From the NCBI GenBank assembly GCA_002798255.1, contig NWQQ01000014.1, forward strand, positions 1 through 64,000: a stretch of 64,000 nucleotides of DNA. Direction: 5' to 3'. The translations under genes and the position numbers were made by a program. Shown piece after piece: positions 34,586-44,960 of this stretch (position 1 is the stretch's first letter; each line of letters opens with the position of its first letter). The notes under the pieces were generated by a model that had not been told where the DNA came from, ran no database searches, and worked only from the letters and a program-made list of their open reading frames with translations. The DNA comes from Lysobacteraceae bacterium NML95-0200. GTDB lineage: Bacteria > Pseudomonadota > Gammaproteobacteria > Xanthomonadales > Xanthomonadaceae.

Positions 34586-35422
34586 TTAAAGGCGCGCGCT
34601 GATGCGCAGCTTGTTGTAAACCGGGGCGGTGTCGGGACGGATGCCATGCCAGAGCTCAAAGGCATCGGCGGCCTGCTCGACCAGCATGCCCAGACCGTCG
34701 GCAACACGTTCGCAACGCTGGCTGCGCGCCCATGCGGTGAAGGGCAGGGCGGCGCGGCCATAGTTGAGGTCGATGCACAGGCTGTCCTGGCCAAGAATGG
34801 CGGCAGGCAATGGCAGTGGCTGGTCGTGGTGGCCTGCGGAGGTGGCCTGGAGGATAAGGTCAAAGCTGCCCATATCGGGCAGTGCTTCCAGGGTGCAAGC
34901 GTGCAGCTTGTCGGGCGCACCCAGACGCTCAAGCAAGGCGGTTGCGCGTGGCAGGCTGCGGTTGGCGATGACCATCTGGGCAATGCCGGTCTCCAGCAAT
35001 GCGGGAGCAACGCCCTGGGCAGCGCCACCGGCGCCAATCAGCAGGACGCGGCGATTTTCAAGGCTCAGCCCGTGGCGCTCGCGGATGTCACGCAGCAGGC
35101 CGCTGCCATCGGTATTGGCGCCATGCCAGGCACCATTGCGCCAAATCAGGGTGTTGGCGGTGCCCGCCTGCTGGGCGCGGTAGCCCAGTGACTGGCATAG
35201 TTGCGCGGCCTCGGTCTTGTGCGGCGCGGTGATATTGGCGCCTACGCCCCCTGCCTTGGCAAAACGTGCCAGGGTGTTGGCAAAGCCAAGCTCGCTGGTA
35301 TCAAGGCGCAGATAAATCACCGCAATGCCGCATTGCTTGCCGAATTCGGCATGGATTTGCGGCGAGAGCGAGTGTGCGACCGGCTGGCCCAGGACGGCGT
35401 AGTGGGGAACCTTGGGCGGCAT
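34586..35422 (-). CDS. aroE: Shikimate dehydrogenase
   Basis: 278 residues. Reduces 3-dehydroshikimate with NADPH in the chorismate pathway. Substrate-binding NITAPHKTEA near residue 60 holds the catalytic lysine, and LLIGAGGAAQGV near residue 125 is the nucleotide site. It makes the precursor of chorismate, the substrate of the XanB2-like enzyme at 37484. It is convergent with the carbonic-anhydrase gene and is the last of the aroE-GNAT-hemB run. Confidence 0.96.
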   Translation of the reverse strand: MPPKVPHYAVLGQPVAHSLSPQIHAEFGKQCGIAVIYLRLDTSELGFANTLARFAKAGGVGANITAPHKTEAAQLCQSLGYRAQQAGTANTLIWRNGAWHGANTDGSGLLRDIRERHGLSLENRRVLLIGAGGAAQGVAPALLETGIAQMVIANRSLPRATALLERLGAPDKLHACTLEALPDMGSFDLILQATSAGHHDQPLPLPAAILGQDSLCIDLNYGRAALPFTAWARSQRCERVADGLGMLVEQAADAFELWHGIRPDTAPVYNKLRISARL

Positions 35423-35428
35423 GCCGGT

Positions 35429-35869
35429 TCAACTCAGTTCGCGCAGATAACCGTGCCGGTTTTTTTCTGCCAGATAGCCAATGCCGGGATAGAACGCATG
35501 GGCATCTTCAAGCCCGGTATCGACATCGACCCGCAGGCGCTTGGCGCCGCGCTTGAATGCCCACAGCTCGGCAGCGGACACCAATGCACGGCCGGTGCCG
35601 CCACGGCGCAGCGTCTGGTCAACGGCGAGCGCAACGATTTCCACCTGCACGCCGCTTTCCAGCAGCAGGCGCTGCTCGGTGGCGACATAGCCGAGTACGC
35701 GGTCGTCATCGTCGCAGGCCACGAATACCGCTTGCGTGGGGGTATCCAGCATTTTGCGCAGGCGGCGCAGGATGTCTTGCTCGCAGGTGTCGTGGCCAAG
35801 CTGGTTGGCAAGCCGGGCAATGGCGGCGGCGTCTTCGGTGCGGGCATGGCGGATGGCAAGCGCACTCAT
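35429..35869 (-). CDS. GNAT family N-acetyltransferase
   Basis: 146 residues. It has the GNAT layout: N-terminal IRHARTEDAAAIARL, the acetyl-CoA loop RRGGTGRALVSAAE near residue 90 and a C-terminal beta bulge. The substrate is unknown. It sits between hemB and aroE with 4-7 base gaps, so it is in the same operon. Confidence 0.9.
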   Translation of the reverse strand: MSALAIRHARTEDAAAIARLANQLGHDTCEQDILRRLRKMLDTPTQAVFVACDDDDRVLGYVATEQRLLLESGVQVEIVALAVDQTLRRGGTGRALVSAAELWAFKRGAKRLRVDVDTGLEDAHAFYPGIGYLAEKNRHGYLRELS

Positions 35870-35872
35870 GGC

Positions 35873-36877
<1,005 letters not shown>

Positions 36878-36881
36878 TTAA

Positions 36882-37124
36882 TTACAGAATGAAACCACCG
36901 AGCATCAGGCGGATACCGCCCAGCACGGTGGCAATCAGGCATAGCACTAGTCCGGCGACGGCGGCATTGCGGCGACGCGCGCCCGACATGCCGATGGCCG
37001 AAACAATCAGACCCAGGATGGCAAACGGGATATTGAACCAGTTCAGCCAGCCCAGCAGTGGAATCATTGCCAGCAACATGCCCAAAATTGCGCAGATACC
37101 CCAGATCAGGCTGAAAGTCCCCAT
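36882..37124 (-). CDS. Small membrane protein (four-helix, unknown)
   Basis: 80 residues, nearly all hydrophobic, with two long Gly/Ala-rich helical hairpins (IWGICAILGMLLAMIPLLGW, GLIVSAIGMSGARRR). It resembles DUF4190-type or similar short membrane proteins but I cannot name the family. The start at 37124 has a GGAGAG site; 37136 is possible. The next gene upstream has a similar design. Confidence 0.7.
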   Translation of the reverse strand: MGTFSLIWGICAILGMLLAMIPLLGWLNWFNIPFAILGLIVSAIGMSGARRRNAAVAGLVLCLIATVLGGIRLMLGGFIL

Positions 37125-37169
37125 TGTGCTCTCCATGAAAACGTGAGCGCCAAGGATACAGGCTCGGCG

Positions 37170-37487
37170 TCAAAGCAATGAAAGAGAAGTATCGAGCAAC
37201 AGGAAAATACCGGTGGGCACCAGGGTGGTCGCGTTGAGCAGCAGTCCGATAATTGCCAGGTGACGGGCGCTCTTTTGGAGAACAATGGCGATCATCGAGA
37301 CGATGATGCCGAGGATGCCAAACGGTATGAGGATATACAGCGGCATATATGCGTATGCCGGCAAGAACGGCGCAAAACCCAGGGCCTGCAGCATGAACAG
37401 CAGTGTGCCAACAGCAGACAAGATGCCCCAGGTCAGACTGACGAGGACGATCCAGTTGGGCTGTGGAGGCAGGGGGGAGATATTCAT
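37170..37487 (-). CDS. Membrane protein of unknown function
   Basis: 105 residues with three hydrophobic segments (about 12-38, 48-70 and 76-100) after a Pro-rich start. It overlaps the stop of the XanB2-like gene by 4 bases, so the two are coupled. It is not similar enough to a known family to name; the design resembles that of the next gene, at 36882. Confidence 0.72.
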   Translation of the reverse strand: MNISPLPPQPNWIVLVSLTWGILSAVGTLLFMLQALGFAPFLPAYAYMPLYILIPFGILGIIVSMIAIVLQKSARHLAIIGLLLNATTLVPTGIFLLLDTSLSLL

Positions 37488-38491
37488 GGCGCCTGAGCCG
37501 TATGGCCGTGTACGCCATCGATTTCTATCGCCAGTTCACGGCGGCAGATGGCTGCATGCACAATCATATAGGGCACCTCCGTGCCCAGCCGTTCGGCCAA
37601 TGCACGCTCAACCTGCGGCAGGTCGGCGGCATCGCGGACATAGACTTTCAGGCGGGTGCTGGCATCAAGCCTGGCAGGAAGCGTGGGGCGATGCTGGCGA
37701 GCGGCGTTGAGCAGGGCATCAAGATTGACAAAAATTTCGTCCAATTGCTTCAAAACCTCGCCGGTATGCTGCGATTGGTGGCCGACGATGGCGGCAGTGC
37801 CAGAAAGCATCAGTGGGGTTTGCAAGCTGTCGGGCGGCAGCATGGCGCGGGCAAAGCTTGGCGATTGCGGGCCATATTGGCGCGGATAGTGGTAGGCACT
37901 GAGCTGGCGCGGGTTTTCCACCGGCTGACCGGGATTTTTGGCCGCAAGCCAATACACTTGCAGGATGCGTTCGCCATCACTGCGGCCAATGGCAGTGGCG
38001 GCAGGTAGTACATCAGTGCGCAGCTCGCTCATGCCTCGCACCCGGCCTACACAAAACTCGCGGTAACGCTCGGCATCGCCTTCGCCCTCGGTAATGCCGC
38101 CCATGTAGTTCCAGATGCGCAGAATATGCGTAAAGCCGTGCTTTTCCAGATGCAGCTCAAGTTGCGCATAGGCTTGCTCTGCTGCGGAGCAGATGTCCCC
38201 ATCAAGCTCGGCCACTTCCACTGCACCGAACATAAAGTGTGCATTGCAAGACCACTGGATACTGCCATCACGGTCATGTGCAACAGGTGTGTTGCAGGAC
38301 CAGACCTCCAGTGGCGCATGGGCAGATGTGTTTAGCGGCACGCGCAGCCAGCGTGGGTCATCAAGGTGCGGTGCATCCTGACCAAAGCCGAAAACGGCGA
38401 GCACATCATCGCGCTGCAGCAGGTCTTGCGGTTGCGCAGCGGCCACATAATCGACGTGTAACTGCGGTAAGTCGATCGAAGGCAGCGTCAT
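37484..38491 (-). CDS. xanB2: XanB2-like chorismatase (FkbO/Hyg5 family)
   Basis: 335 residues with an N-terminal RidA-like barrel and a C-terminal domain with AAICRRELAIEIDGVH. The HILRIWNYMGGITEG and FCVGRVRGM segments fit the chorismatase family. XanB2 in Xanthomonas converts chorismate to 3- and 4-hydroxybenzoate for xanthomonadin and ubiquinone. The AMP-ligase and phosphopantetheinyl transferase at 29.7-31.7 kb and aroE fit this path. It overlaps both neighbours by 4 bases. Confidence 0.85.
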   Translation of the reverse strand: MTLPSIDLPQLHVDYVAAAQPQDLLQRDDVLAVFGFGQDAPHLDDPRWLRVPLNTSAHAPLEVWSCNTPVAHDRDGSIQWSCNAHFMFGAVEVAELDGDICSAAEQAYAQLELHLEKHGFTHILRIWNYMGGITEGEGDAERYREFCVGRVRGMSELRTDVLPAATAIGRSDGERILQVYWLAAKNPGQPVENPRQLSAYHYPRQYGPQSPSFARAMLPPDSLQTPLMLSGTAAIVGHQSQHTGEVLKQLDEIFVNLDALLNAARQHRPTLPARLDASTRLKVYVRDAADLPQVERALAERLGTEVPYMIVHAAICRRELAIEIDGVHGHTAQAP

Positions 38492-38682
38492 TGGGTGAGT
38501 GCATCCAGCTGCTGTTGACGTTGATCTTCTGCCTGCTGTTGCAGTGCATCCATTACCTTGGCCTTGTCCAGCGGTGCTTCAATGTGACGGCGCAGATGGT
38601 CGTGTTTTTCTTCTGATGGTGGGGGCGAATCTGCGCAGGCGACAAGTGTCAGAGCGATGATGGCCGAGGCGAAGTGTTTCAA
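38488..38682 (-). CDS. Small lipoprotein
   Basis: 64 residues. A signal peptide ends in the lipobox LTLVAC with Cys16, followed by a Pro/Ser linker and a charged, Gln-rich helix ([14 protein letters not shown]). It should be a lipid-anchored periplasmic or outer-membrane protein. It overlaps the xanB2 start by 4 bases. The function is unknown. Confidence 0.75.
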   Translation of the reverse strand: MKHFASAIIALTLVACADSPPPSEEKHDHLRRHIEAPLDKAKVMDALQQQAEDQRQQQLDALTQ

Positions 38683-38745
38683 GGGAAGTCTCCAATACGA
38701 TGCACCATTATCATGGTAGCTCTATGTGATTTTCCGGAGAAATTC

Positions 38746-39522
38746 ATGAGCATGGCGCATTGGCGGCTGGATGGGCAATTGGCGCTGGTGACCGGTGCCA
38801 GTGCCGGGATTGGGCGCGCCATCAGCGAGGAGTTGATGCGCCTGGGTGCTGTGGTATTGATGAGTGCGCGCGATGAGGATGCGCTGAAAACTGCGCGTGA
38901 ATCGCTGGAGAGCGAAGTGCCCGGTGCGCAGGCGTATGCGTTTGCGGCAGATGTCAGTGATGCCGATGAGCGTCAGGCGCTGATGGACTGGACGGGAGAC
39001 TTTGGTGGAAACCTCAATATCCTCATCAATAATGCCGGTGGCAACCTGAGCCGCGCGGCCAATAATTATGCCGAGGATGAATGGCGGGACATTTTTGAAA
39101 TCAATGCGTTCAGCGCCTTTGAAATGTGCCGCCTGGCGCATCCTCTGCTGATTCGTCATGCGCAATCGGCCATCGTCAATGTCGGCAGTGTTTCCGGCAT
39201 CACCCATGTGCGTACTGGCGCGCCCTATGGCATGAGCAAGGCGGCATTGCACCAGATGAGCCGCAATTTGGCGGTGGAATGGGCCGAGGATGGGGTACGG
39301 GTCAACACCGTTGCACCTTGGTATATCCGCACCCGGCGTACTTCACCCAAATTGGCCGACCCGGACTATCTGGATGAAGTGCTGCTGCGCACGCCGATGG
39401 GGCGCATCGGTGAGCCGCACGAAGTTGCCGCGCTGGCGGCGTTTTTATGTCTGCCAGCGGCTGCTTACATCACCGGGCAATGTATCGCTGTTGATGGAGG
39501 CTTTCTGGCTCACGGTTTTTGA
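38746..39522 (+). CDS. Short-chain dehydrogenase (tropinone-reductase-like SDR)
   Basis: 258 residues. It has the coenzyme motif [17 protein letters not shown], the catalytic Ser in NVGSVSG and the YGMSK (YxxxK) pair, and ends in [11 protein letters not shown]. The enzyme reduces a carbonyl or oxidises an alcohol with NAD(P)H; the substrate is unknown. The start at 38746 has a GGAGAA site; the longer frame overlaps the divergent lipoprotein gene. Confidence 0.92.
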   Translation: MSMAHWRLDGQLALVTGASAGIGRAISEELMRLGAVVLMSARDEDALKTARESLESEVPGAQAYAFAADVSDADERQALMDWTGDFGGNLNILINNAGGNLSRAANNYAEDEWRDIFEINAFSAFEMCRLAHPLLIRHAQSAIVNVGSVSGITHVRTGAPYGMSKAALHQMSRNLAVEWAEDGVRVNTVAPWYIRTRRTSPKLADPDYLDEVLLRTPMGRIGEPHEVAALAAFLCLPAAAYITGQCIAVDGGFLAHGF

Positions 39523-39550
39523 CAGGGGGAATGATTCGATTCCTCGCGCT

Positions 39551-40177
39551 TTACGGCGCTGTTGCATCAGCGCAAGTGGTGGTATTCATCACTTGCCGGG
39601 TGCGGTGGTAAAGCGCATTGGCCTTGGCGGCGATATCCGGGTTTTCCAGCCGCACCATGGATTCGGCCTGGCGGTTGTATTCGCTCCATGCCGTGCACAG
39701 TTCTTCGTCCGGGATACGGTCGCAATGGTCTTCGCGCATTTCGCAGGCCTCGATGCCGCCCGTGTTGGCCGTGCTGCCATCAATGCCTTGCACTGGCAGG
39801 GGGTCGCAGCGCTTGGGCGGGTGGCCGTCTTCATTCAAATAACTGTTCTTGCCGCCCCAGGTGCGGCAGCGGTATAGCGGCGGTGGTGGCAGTGGCTCGC
39901 GCTTGGCGACCATGGCGGGCGCGGGCGGCGGCTCTGCCGGGGGCGGTGCTGCTGGTGCGGGTGCCTGAACCGGCGCTGCAGGAGCGGCTTTGGGCGGGGG
40001 CGCGGCAGGCACTTCCATGCGCCGCGCTTGCTGCTGCTGTCCTTTGGCGCAGGGCTTGCCGTTCTGCAGTGTGACGATGCCTGCGGCGTCCACGCAGCGG
40101 TAAATGGTGATGCTCTGCTGGGCTTGCAGGGGGCTGCCCGGCAGTAGCAGCAAGACAAGTAATGGGACTGAGCGCAT
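39551..40177 (-). CDS. Secreted DUF4124-like protein with Pro/Ala-rich linker
   Basis: 208 residues. A signal peptide (cleavage near LQA-QQS) leads to a short DUF4124-like domain (IYRCVDAAGIVTLQNGKPC), then a long Pro/Ala linker and a Cys-containing C-terminal domain (YRCRTWGGKNSYLNEDG, CEMREDHC). Such proteins are periplasmic and of unknown function. The start at 40177 gives a normal signal peptide. A start at 40234 would overlap the tsaC stop by 4 bases and is possible. Confidence 0.75.
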   Translation of the reverse strand: MRSVPLLVLLLLPGSPLQAQQSITIYRCVDAAGIVTLQNGKPCAKGQQQQARRMEVPAAPPPKAAPAAPVQAPAPAAPPPAEPPPAPAMVAKREPLPPPPLYRCRTWGGKNSYLNEDGHPPKRCDPLPVQGIDGSTANTGGIEACEMREDHCDRIPDEELCTAWSEYNRQAESMVRLENPDIAAKANALYHRTRQVMNTTTCADATAP

Positions 40178-40230
40178 GAGAACACGATGCCCGGTGCTGT
40201 CGAATATGGAGATTATCGTGACTTTGCGGC

Positions 40231-40803
40231 TCATCCGCCGCGCAGGGTTTGACCGCTGATGGCGTTACGAATGGTGCTGGGGCTGGGGTGTCCGCCGGTT
40301 TCTCCGGCAAGCACGGCATCCACGGCGGCGATGAGTGTCGGGTCAATGGCGGTGCGCGAGGTGGGGGCGGGCTGGCTGGCAAAATTGGCGCTGGTGGACA
40401 CCAGGGCGCCGCCAAAGGCGCGACACAGGGCGATGACCTCCGGGTGCGCCGATACGCGCACGGCAATGCCGGTATGTGCGCCGCGAATCCAGTCGGGCAC
40501 ATCGGCCGTTGCAGGCACGACCCAGGTGTTGGCGCCGGGCCAGCTTTCCCGCACGGCGGCCTGCTGTTGCAGGTCAAGGCGCTGCATATCGATAAACGGG
40601 GCAAGCTGGGTTTCGTCGGCGGCTACCAGAATCAGCCCTTTTTCCACGGGACGCTGTTTGATGCGCAAAAGCCGCAGTACCGCAGCCGGATTGCGCGGGT
40701 CGCAGCCCAGTCCCCAAACCGCCTCGGTGGGATAAAGCAGCAGGCCGCCTGCCGCCAGAAGGCGGGCGGCCTGTTGGGGGCTGATGGGGCTGTCCTGATT
40801 CAT
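40231..40803 (-). CDS. tsaC: Threonylcarbamoyl-AMP synthase (Sua5/YrdC/YciO family)
   Basis: 190 residues. It makes threonylcarbamoyl-AMP from threonine, bicarbonate and ATP for the t6A37 modification of ANN-decoding tRNAs. Motifs are GGLLLYPTEAVWGLGCD near the start, KRPVEKGLI-like IKQRPVEKGLILVA and STSANFAS. It lies 15 bases downstream of topA, an arrangement common in gammaproteobacteria. Confidence 0.94.
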   Translation of the reverse strand: MNQDSPISPQQAARLLAAGGLLLYPTEAVWGLGCDPRNPAAVLRLLRIKQRPVEKGLILVAADETQLAPFIDMQRLDLQQQAAVRESWPGANTWVVPATADVPDWIRGAHTGIAVRVSAHPEVIALCRAFGGALVSTSANFASQPAPTSRTAIDPTLIAAVDAVLAGETGGHPSPSTIRNAISGQTLRGG

Positions 40804-40818
40804 TTGCCGTTGGCCGAA

Positions 40819-43275
40819 TCAGAACGGCGCCTCATCACTGTCTGCGACTTTTTTGCTGGCGGCTTTCTTGCTTGTGGCCTTCTTGCTGGCTGCCTTCTTG
40901 GTAGCCGTTTTCTTTGTCGCAGCTTTCTTGGCCGGGGCTTTTTTGGCTGCGGTCTTGCTGGCGGCCTTCTTGCCCCAGCCCTTGCGTACCGGCTTGCCGG
41001 TTTCGGCCAGCATTTGCGTGGCTTCTTCCAGCGTCAGCGTTTTCGGGTCGCGGTCTTTGGGGATTTTGCCGTTCATCTGGCCATCGGAGACATACGGGCC
41101 AAAGCGGCCATTCAAGACCTGCACATCGCTGCCTTCCCATTGCAGGATGATGCGGTTGCGGGCGGCTTCTTCTTTTTCTTCAATCAACGCCACGGCGCGC
41201 TCGAAGCTGATGGCGTAGGGGTCGTCTTCTTTCTTCAGGCTGGCATAGGTGCTGCCGCGCTTGGCAAACGGGCCGAAGCGGCCAATGCCGACGCTGACCA
41301 TCTCGCCATTGGATTCACCAAGCTTGCGCGGCATTTCAAACAGTTTGAGCGCCGCTTCCAGGGTGATGGAGTAAATGCTTTGCCCCGGTTGCAGCGAGGC
41401 AAACCTGGGTTTTTCTTCATCATCGACACTGCCGATTTGCACCATCGGCCCGAAGCGGCCAATGCGGGCGCTGACTTCCTTGCCGCTGGCCGGGTCAATC
41501 CCCAGGGTGCGTGCGCTGCCGGCATCGGTGCGGTCCAAGCTCTCGGTCTTGTCGGCGACCAGTGCCTTGAACGGCCCCCAGAATTTTTCCATCAGCGGAA
41601 TCCAGTCCTCCTCGCCGCGGCTGACGGCATCAAGGTCGTCCTCCATATTGGCGGTAAAGTCGTAATCCACATAGCGGGTGAAGTGCGCGGAGAGGAATTT
41701 GCTGACCGCGCGGCCAACATCGGTGGGGCGGAAGGCGCGGCCTTCCAGCTCGGCGTACTGGCGGAACAGCAGGGTCTGGATGATGGAGGCATAGGTGGAG
41801 GGGCGGCCGATGCCGTATTCCTCCAGCGCCTTCACCAGCGAGGCTTCGGTATAGCGCGGCGGCGGCTGGGTGAAGTGCTGCTGTGCCTGTACCGCAGCCA
41901 GTGGCAGGTTCTCGCCCGGCTTCATCACCGGCAGCTTGCGGCCTTCGTCATCGTCTTCGGCGTTTTTCTGGTCTTTGCCTTCTTCATAGACCGCCAGGAA
42001 GCCCGGTACCACCACGGTGGTGCCGCTGGCACGGAAGGCATGGCGGCTGCCGGCAGCCAGTTCCACGGTCACGGTATTGAGCGTGGCCGGAATCATCTGG
42101 CAGGCCACGCTGCGCTTCCAGATGAGTTCATACAGGCGGCGCTCGTCATCGGACAGGAAGCGCGCCACCTGCGCCGGGGTGCGCAGCGCCGAGGTCGGGC
42201 GGATGGCTTCGTGGGCTTCTTGCGCGTTTTTGGATTTGGTCTGGTAGAAGTTCGGTTTGTCCGGCAGTGCGCTGATACCGAAATCACGCGCAATCACGTC
42301 GCGGATTTCAGAGAGTGCATCTTGCGAGAGGCTGACCGAGTCGGTACGCATATAGCTGATAAGCCCGACCGTGCCTTCCTCGCCGATATTGATGCCTTCG
42401 TAGAGTTTCTGCGCCACCTGCATGGTCTTGCGGGTGGTGAAGCCGAGCTTGCGCGCGGCCTCCTGTTGCAGGGTGGAGGTGGTGAATGGCGGTGCCGGGC
42501 GGCGTTTGCGCTCGCGGCTGGCGACATCGGTGACATGCAGAACGCCCTGGGCATCAGCCAGGATGCGGCTGCGCGCAGCCTCGGCGGCCTTGTCATCGGT
42601 GAGGGTGAATTGCTCGAACTTCTCGCCATCAAGCTTGCTGAGCCTGGCGCTGAAGTGCTGCGAAGGATGGGCGCAATCGGCCTCAATCGTCCAGTATTCG
42701 CGCGCCTGGAAGGCTTCGATTTCCTCCTCGCGCTCGACAATCATGCGCAGCGCCGGCGACTGTACGCGGCCTGCCGACAGGCCGCGCTGCACCTTGCGCC
42801 ACAGCACCGGCGAGAGATTGAAGCCGACCAGATAATCCAGCGCGCGGCGCGCCTGCTGGGCATCCACCAGCGGCGCGGAAATCTGCCGGGGGTGGGCGAT
42901 GGCCTCGCGAATCGCGCGCGGGGTGATTTCGGTAAACACCACGCGGTGCAGCGGCTTGTCTTGCAGCAGCTTTTTTTCTTTCAGAATTTCGGCGATATGC
43001 CAGCTGATGGCCTCTCCTTCGCGGTCCGGGTCGGTGGCCAGGTAAATATCGTCTGCCTCGCGCGTGGCCTTGGCGATGGCGGCCACATGCTTTTCGTTCT
43101 TTTCAATCAGGTCATAGCGCATCGCAAAGCCGTGCTCGGGGTCAACCGCGCCTTCCTTGGGCACCAGGTCGCGCACATGACCATAGCTGGCCAGTACCTG
43201 GAAATCCTTGCCCAGATACTTGTTGATGGTTTTGGCCTTGGCCGGAGATTCAACGATAAGCAAATGCTTGGACAT
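40819..43275 (-). CDS. topA: DNA topoisomerase I
   Basis: 818 residues. Type IA topoisomerase that removes negative supercoils. The toprim start IVESPAKAKTINKYLG, ATDPDREGEAISWH and the catalytic tyrosine in LISYMRTDS are present. The C-terminal region has four RFGP-type repeats without zinc cysteines (E. coli has zinc fingers) and ends in a Lys/Ala/Ser/Thr tail (about residues 765-818, repeated KKAA, KKAT, KKTA), which should bind DNA. A long antisense frame over this gene is an artefact of GC-rich codons. Confidence 0.97.
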   Translation of the reverse strand: MSKHLLIVESPAKAKTINKYLGKDFQVLASYGHVRDLVPKEGAVDPEHGFAMRYDLIEKNEKHVAAIAKATREADDIYLATDPDREGEAISWHIAEILKEKKLLQDKPLHRVVFTEITPRAIREAIAHPRQISAPLVDAQQARRALDYLVGFNLSPVLWRKVQRGLSAGRVQSPALRMIVEREEEIEAFQAREYWTIEADCAHPSQHFSARLSKLDGEKFEQFTLTDDKAAEAARSRILADAQGVLHVTDVASRERKRRPAPPFTTSTLQQEAARKLGFTTRKTMQVAQKLYEGINIGEEGTVGLISYMRTDSVSLSQDALSEIRDVIARDFGISALPDKPNFYQTKSKNAQEAHEAIRPTSALRTPAQVARFLSDDERRLYELIWKRSVACQMIPATLNTVTVELAAGSRHAFRASGTTVVVPGFLAVYEEGKDQKNAEDDDEGRKLPVMKPGENLPLAAVQAQQHFTQPPPRYTEASLVKALEEYGIGRPSTYASIIQTLLFRQYAELEGRAFRPTDVGRAVSKFLSAHFTRYVDYDFTANMEDDLDAVSRGEEDWIPLMEKFWGPFKALVADKTESLDRTDAGSARTLGIDPASGKEVSARIGRFGPMVQIGSVDDEEKPRFASLQPGQSIYSITLEAALKLFEMPRKLGESNGEMVSVGIGRFGPFAKRGSTYASLKKEDDPYAISFERAVALIEEKEEAARNRIILQWEGSDVQVLNGRFGPYVSDGQMNGKIPKDRDPKTLTLEEATQMLAETGKPVRKGWGKKAASKTAAKKAPAKKAATKKTATKKAASKKATSKKAASKKVADSDEAPF

Positions 43276-43311
43276 CGGAATTACTCAAGAGATTGGTGAA
43301 ACGCGCAAGGA

Positions 43312-44196
43312 TTATGCCTGTCCGCCAATGGCAATCATTGTCACCAGCATGGCGAACAGGAACACCAATACAAGCAGGACGGCGTAGAGGGCCAGCACCA
43401 CCTTGGTGACGGTATCAAGGCCACGGGTTTGCAGCTCCGGGTGCGGGCTATAGGCCCATTTGTCCACCACCAGGGTGCTGCACATCATGTCGTGCAGGGC
43501 GCGCTTGCGGTCGGTAAAGGCGGCGATGAGCGTGCCGATGCCCAAAGTGAAAACAAACACGAAGGCAAAGGCGAAGTAGCGCCCAAAGCCGCGCCAGAAG
43601 CTGATGCGCTCGCCATTATTGCCAACCACCTTGATACCGCAGGCCATCTTGCCGAGCGTGGCCTGTGCCGGGCGCGACTGCATCCAGCCGTAGTAAATCG
43701 CGTGCAGGGTATAGAGCAGCGGATACAGGCCCAGCATCAGCCAGGTGAAGGCGCTTTCCTGTCCGCTTGGGATATCGCCGGCAAATGCGGCCAGCGAAAA
43801 ACCGGCAACCAGCATCACCGGAATGATGATGATGTAGGACAGCATGCCCACGATGAGGCTATCAATCACATTGGCCGCCACGCGCCGCCAGAAACCGGCA
43901 TAGACGATATCGCTGCGGTCAATATCGGCGCTGGCTGGCAGGGGGGCCGTCGGTGACGGCAGCGGTGCAGCGCCCTGGGGCATGGGCGCAGGCAGCAGGC
44001 CGGGAACGGCGCTGGCGGGCTGCCAGTCACTCATGCCGTTTTTCCAGACCAGGGTATCGGCAGGCAGCAGGCCGTTCTGAACCTGGGCGAGCAATTGCTC
44101 ATGCGCCAGCGGGCCTTGCTGCTGGCGCCGGGCATCGACATAGAACCATTCGGCGGAGTTTGCGGTATCGGGGGTCGGGGCGGTGTTTTCGTTCAT
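43312..44196 (-). CDS. GYF-like (DUF4339) plus RDD-family membrane protein
   Basis: 294 residues. The N-terminal 50 residues form a GYF_2/DUF4339 domain (EWFYVDARRQQQGPLAHEQL, LVWKNGMSDWQPA), followed by a Pro-rich linker and an RDD membrane domain of four or more helices (FWRRVAANVIDSLIVG; RKRALHDMMCSTLVV). The soluble domain probably binds Pro-rich partners. The start overlaps the stop of the next gene upstream, which has the same N-terminal domain. Confidence 0.88.
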   Translation of the reverse strand: MNENTAPTPDTANSAEWFYVDARRQQQGPLAHEQLLAQVQNGLLPADTLVWKNGMSDWQPASAVPGLLPAPMPQGAAPLPSPTAPLPASADIDRSDIVYAGFWRRVAANVIDSLIVGMLSYIIIIPVMLVAGFSLAAFAGDIPSGQESAFTWLMLGLYPLLYTLHAIYYGWMQSRPAQATLGKMACGIKVVGNNGERISFWRGFGRYFAFAFVFVFTLGIGTLIAAFTDRKRALHDMMCSTLVVDKWAYSPHPELQTRGLDTVTKVVLALYAVLLVLVFLFAMLVTMIAIGGQA

Positions 44197-44942
44197 GGTG
44201 TGTCTGGATTTTTGCAACTGCTGGGCAGGTATCGGTCGGCTACGGTGGAGCCGCACAGCCATTCGCCGTTGTCGGCGTCATAGGTCAGCCATAGTGTCTG
44301 GCTGTCCAGTTTGGGGCTGCCAAAGCCGGTCAGGGTCGGGGCAATGATGCACTCGTACTGGTCTTCGTCGGTGTCGATGCCGACATAGACATCGGTGATG
44401 TTGGGCTCGGGGAATGCGTCACGCTCGGGAATACCCGCCTCGCCATTGACCGGGCAGCGGCCATGCTCGGCATAAAACGCGGCAACCGATTGCTGGTAAG
44501 GGCTGAGCGTAGCAAGGGTACTGGCGATTTGGGCGCGCAGGGTGTGATCCTGATAGGCCGGTATGGCGATGGCTGCGAGGATGCCAATGACAGGAATGGC
44601 AAGCAGCCCCAGCACCAGCGCCACGACGAGCGCAATCAGGCAGCCTTTGTTTTTCTTTGCGGGCGCCGGGGGAGGGGGTGGCTGCGCCGTCCCCGGCATT
44701 CTGGCGGAGGCTGTAGCCGTGCCTGTGCTCTGGCGATTGAGGGCGGCTGGCAGTTGCACCACTTCATGAAGCGGTTGCCATGCGGGCATCCCGGCCTTCC
44801 AGACCAGGCTTAGTGCCGTGATTTGGCCTTGATTGAACAAGGCCAGCAACGTGTCATGGTCAACCGGGCCTTGCTGCTGGTGGCTGGCATCGGCATAGAA
44901 CCATTCGGCGGTTGCCGGGGGCGGAGAGGATGTTGGGGTCAT
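44193..44942 (-). CDS. GYF-like (DUF4339) plus pilin-like protein
   Basis: 249 residues. A GYF_2/DUF4339 domain (EWFYADASHQQQGPVDHDTL, LVWKAGMPAWQPL), then a Pro-rich linker, a hydrophobic helix (about 102-126) with IPAYQDHTLRAQ and a small C-terminal domain with two cysteine pairs. The helix and following residues resemble a type IV pilin N-terminus, but it is internal, so normal prepilin processing is doubtful. It is coupled with the RDD gene and is its N-terminal paralogue. Confidence 0.82.
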   Translation of the reverse strand: MTPTSSPPPATAEWFYADASHQQQGPVDHDTLLALFNQGQITALSLVWKAGMPAWQPLHEVVQLPAALNRQSTGTATASARMPGTAQPPPPPAPAKKNKGCLIALVVALVLGLLAIPVIGILAAIAIPAYQDHTLRAQIASTLATLSPYQQSVAAFYAEHGRCPVNGEAGIPERDAFPEPNITDVYVGIDTDEDQYECIIAPTLTGFGSPKLDSQTLWLTYDADNGEWLCGSTVADRYLPSSCKNPDTP

Positions 44943-44960
44943 GGCCGTTTCCGGGGGTGC

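Noticed and set aside
40249-43299. A 1016-codon open frame on the plus strand across tsaC and topA
   Set aside because: It is antisense to two clear housekeeping genes and has no family motif; in GC-rich DNA the complementary third-position frame stays open by chance.
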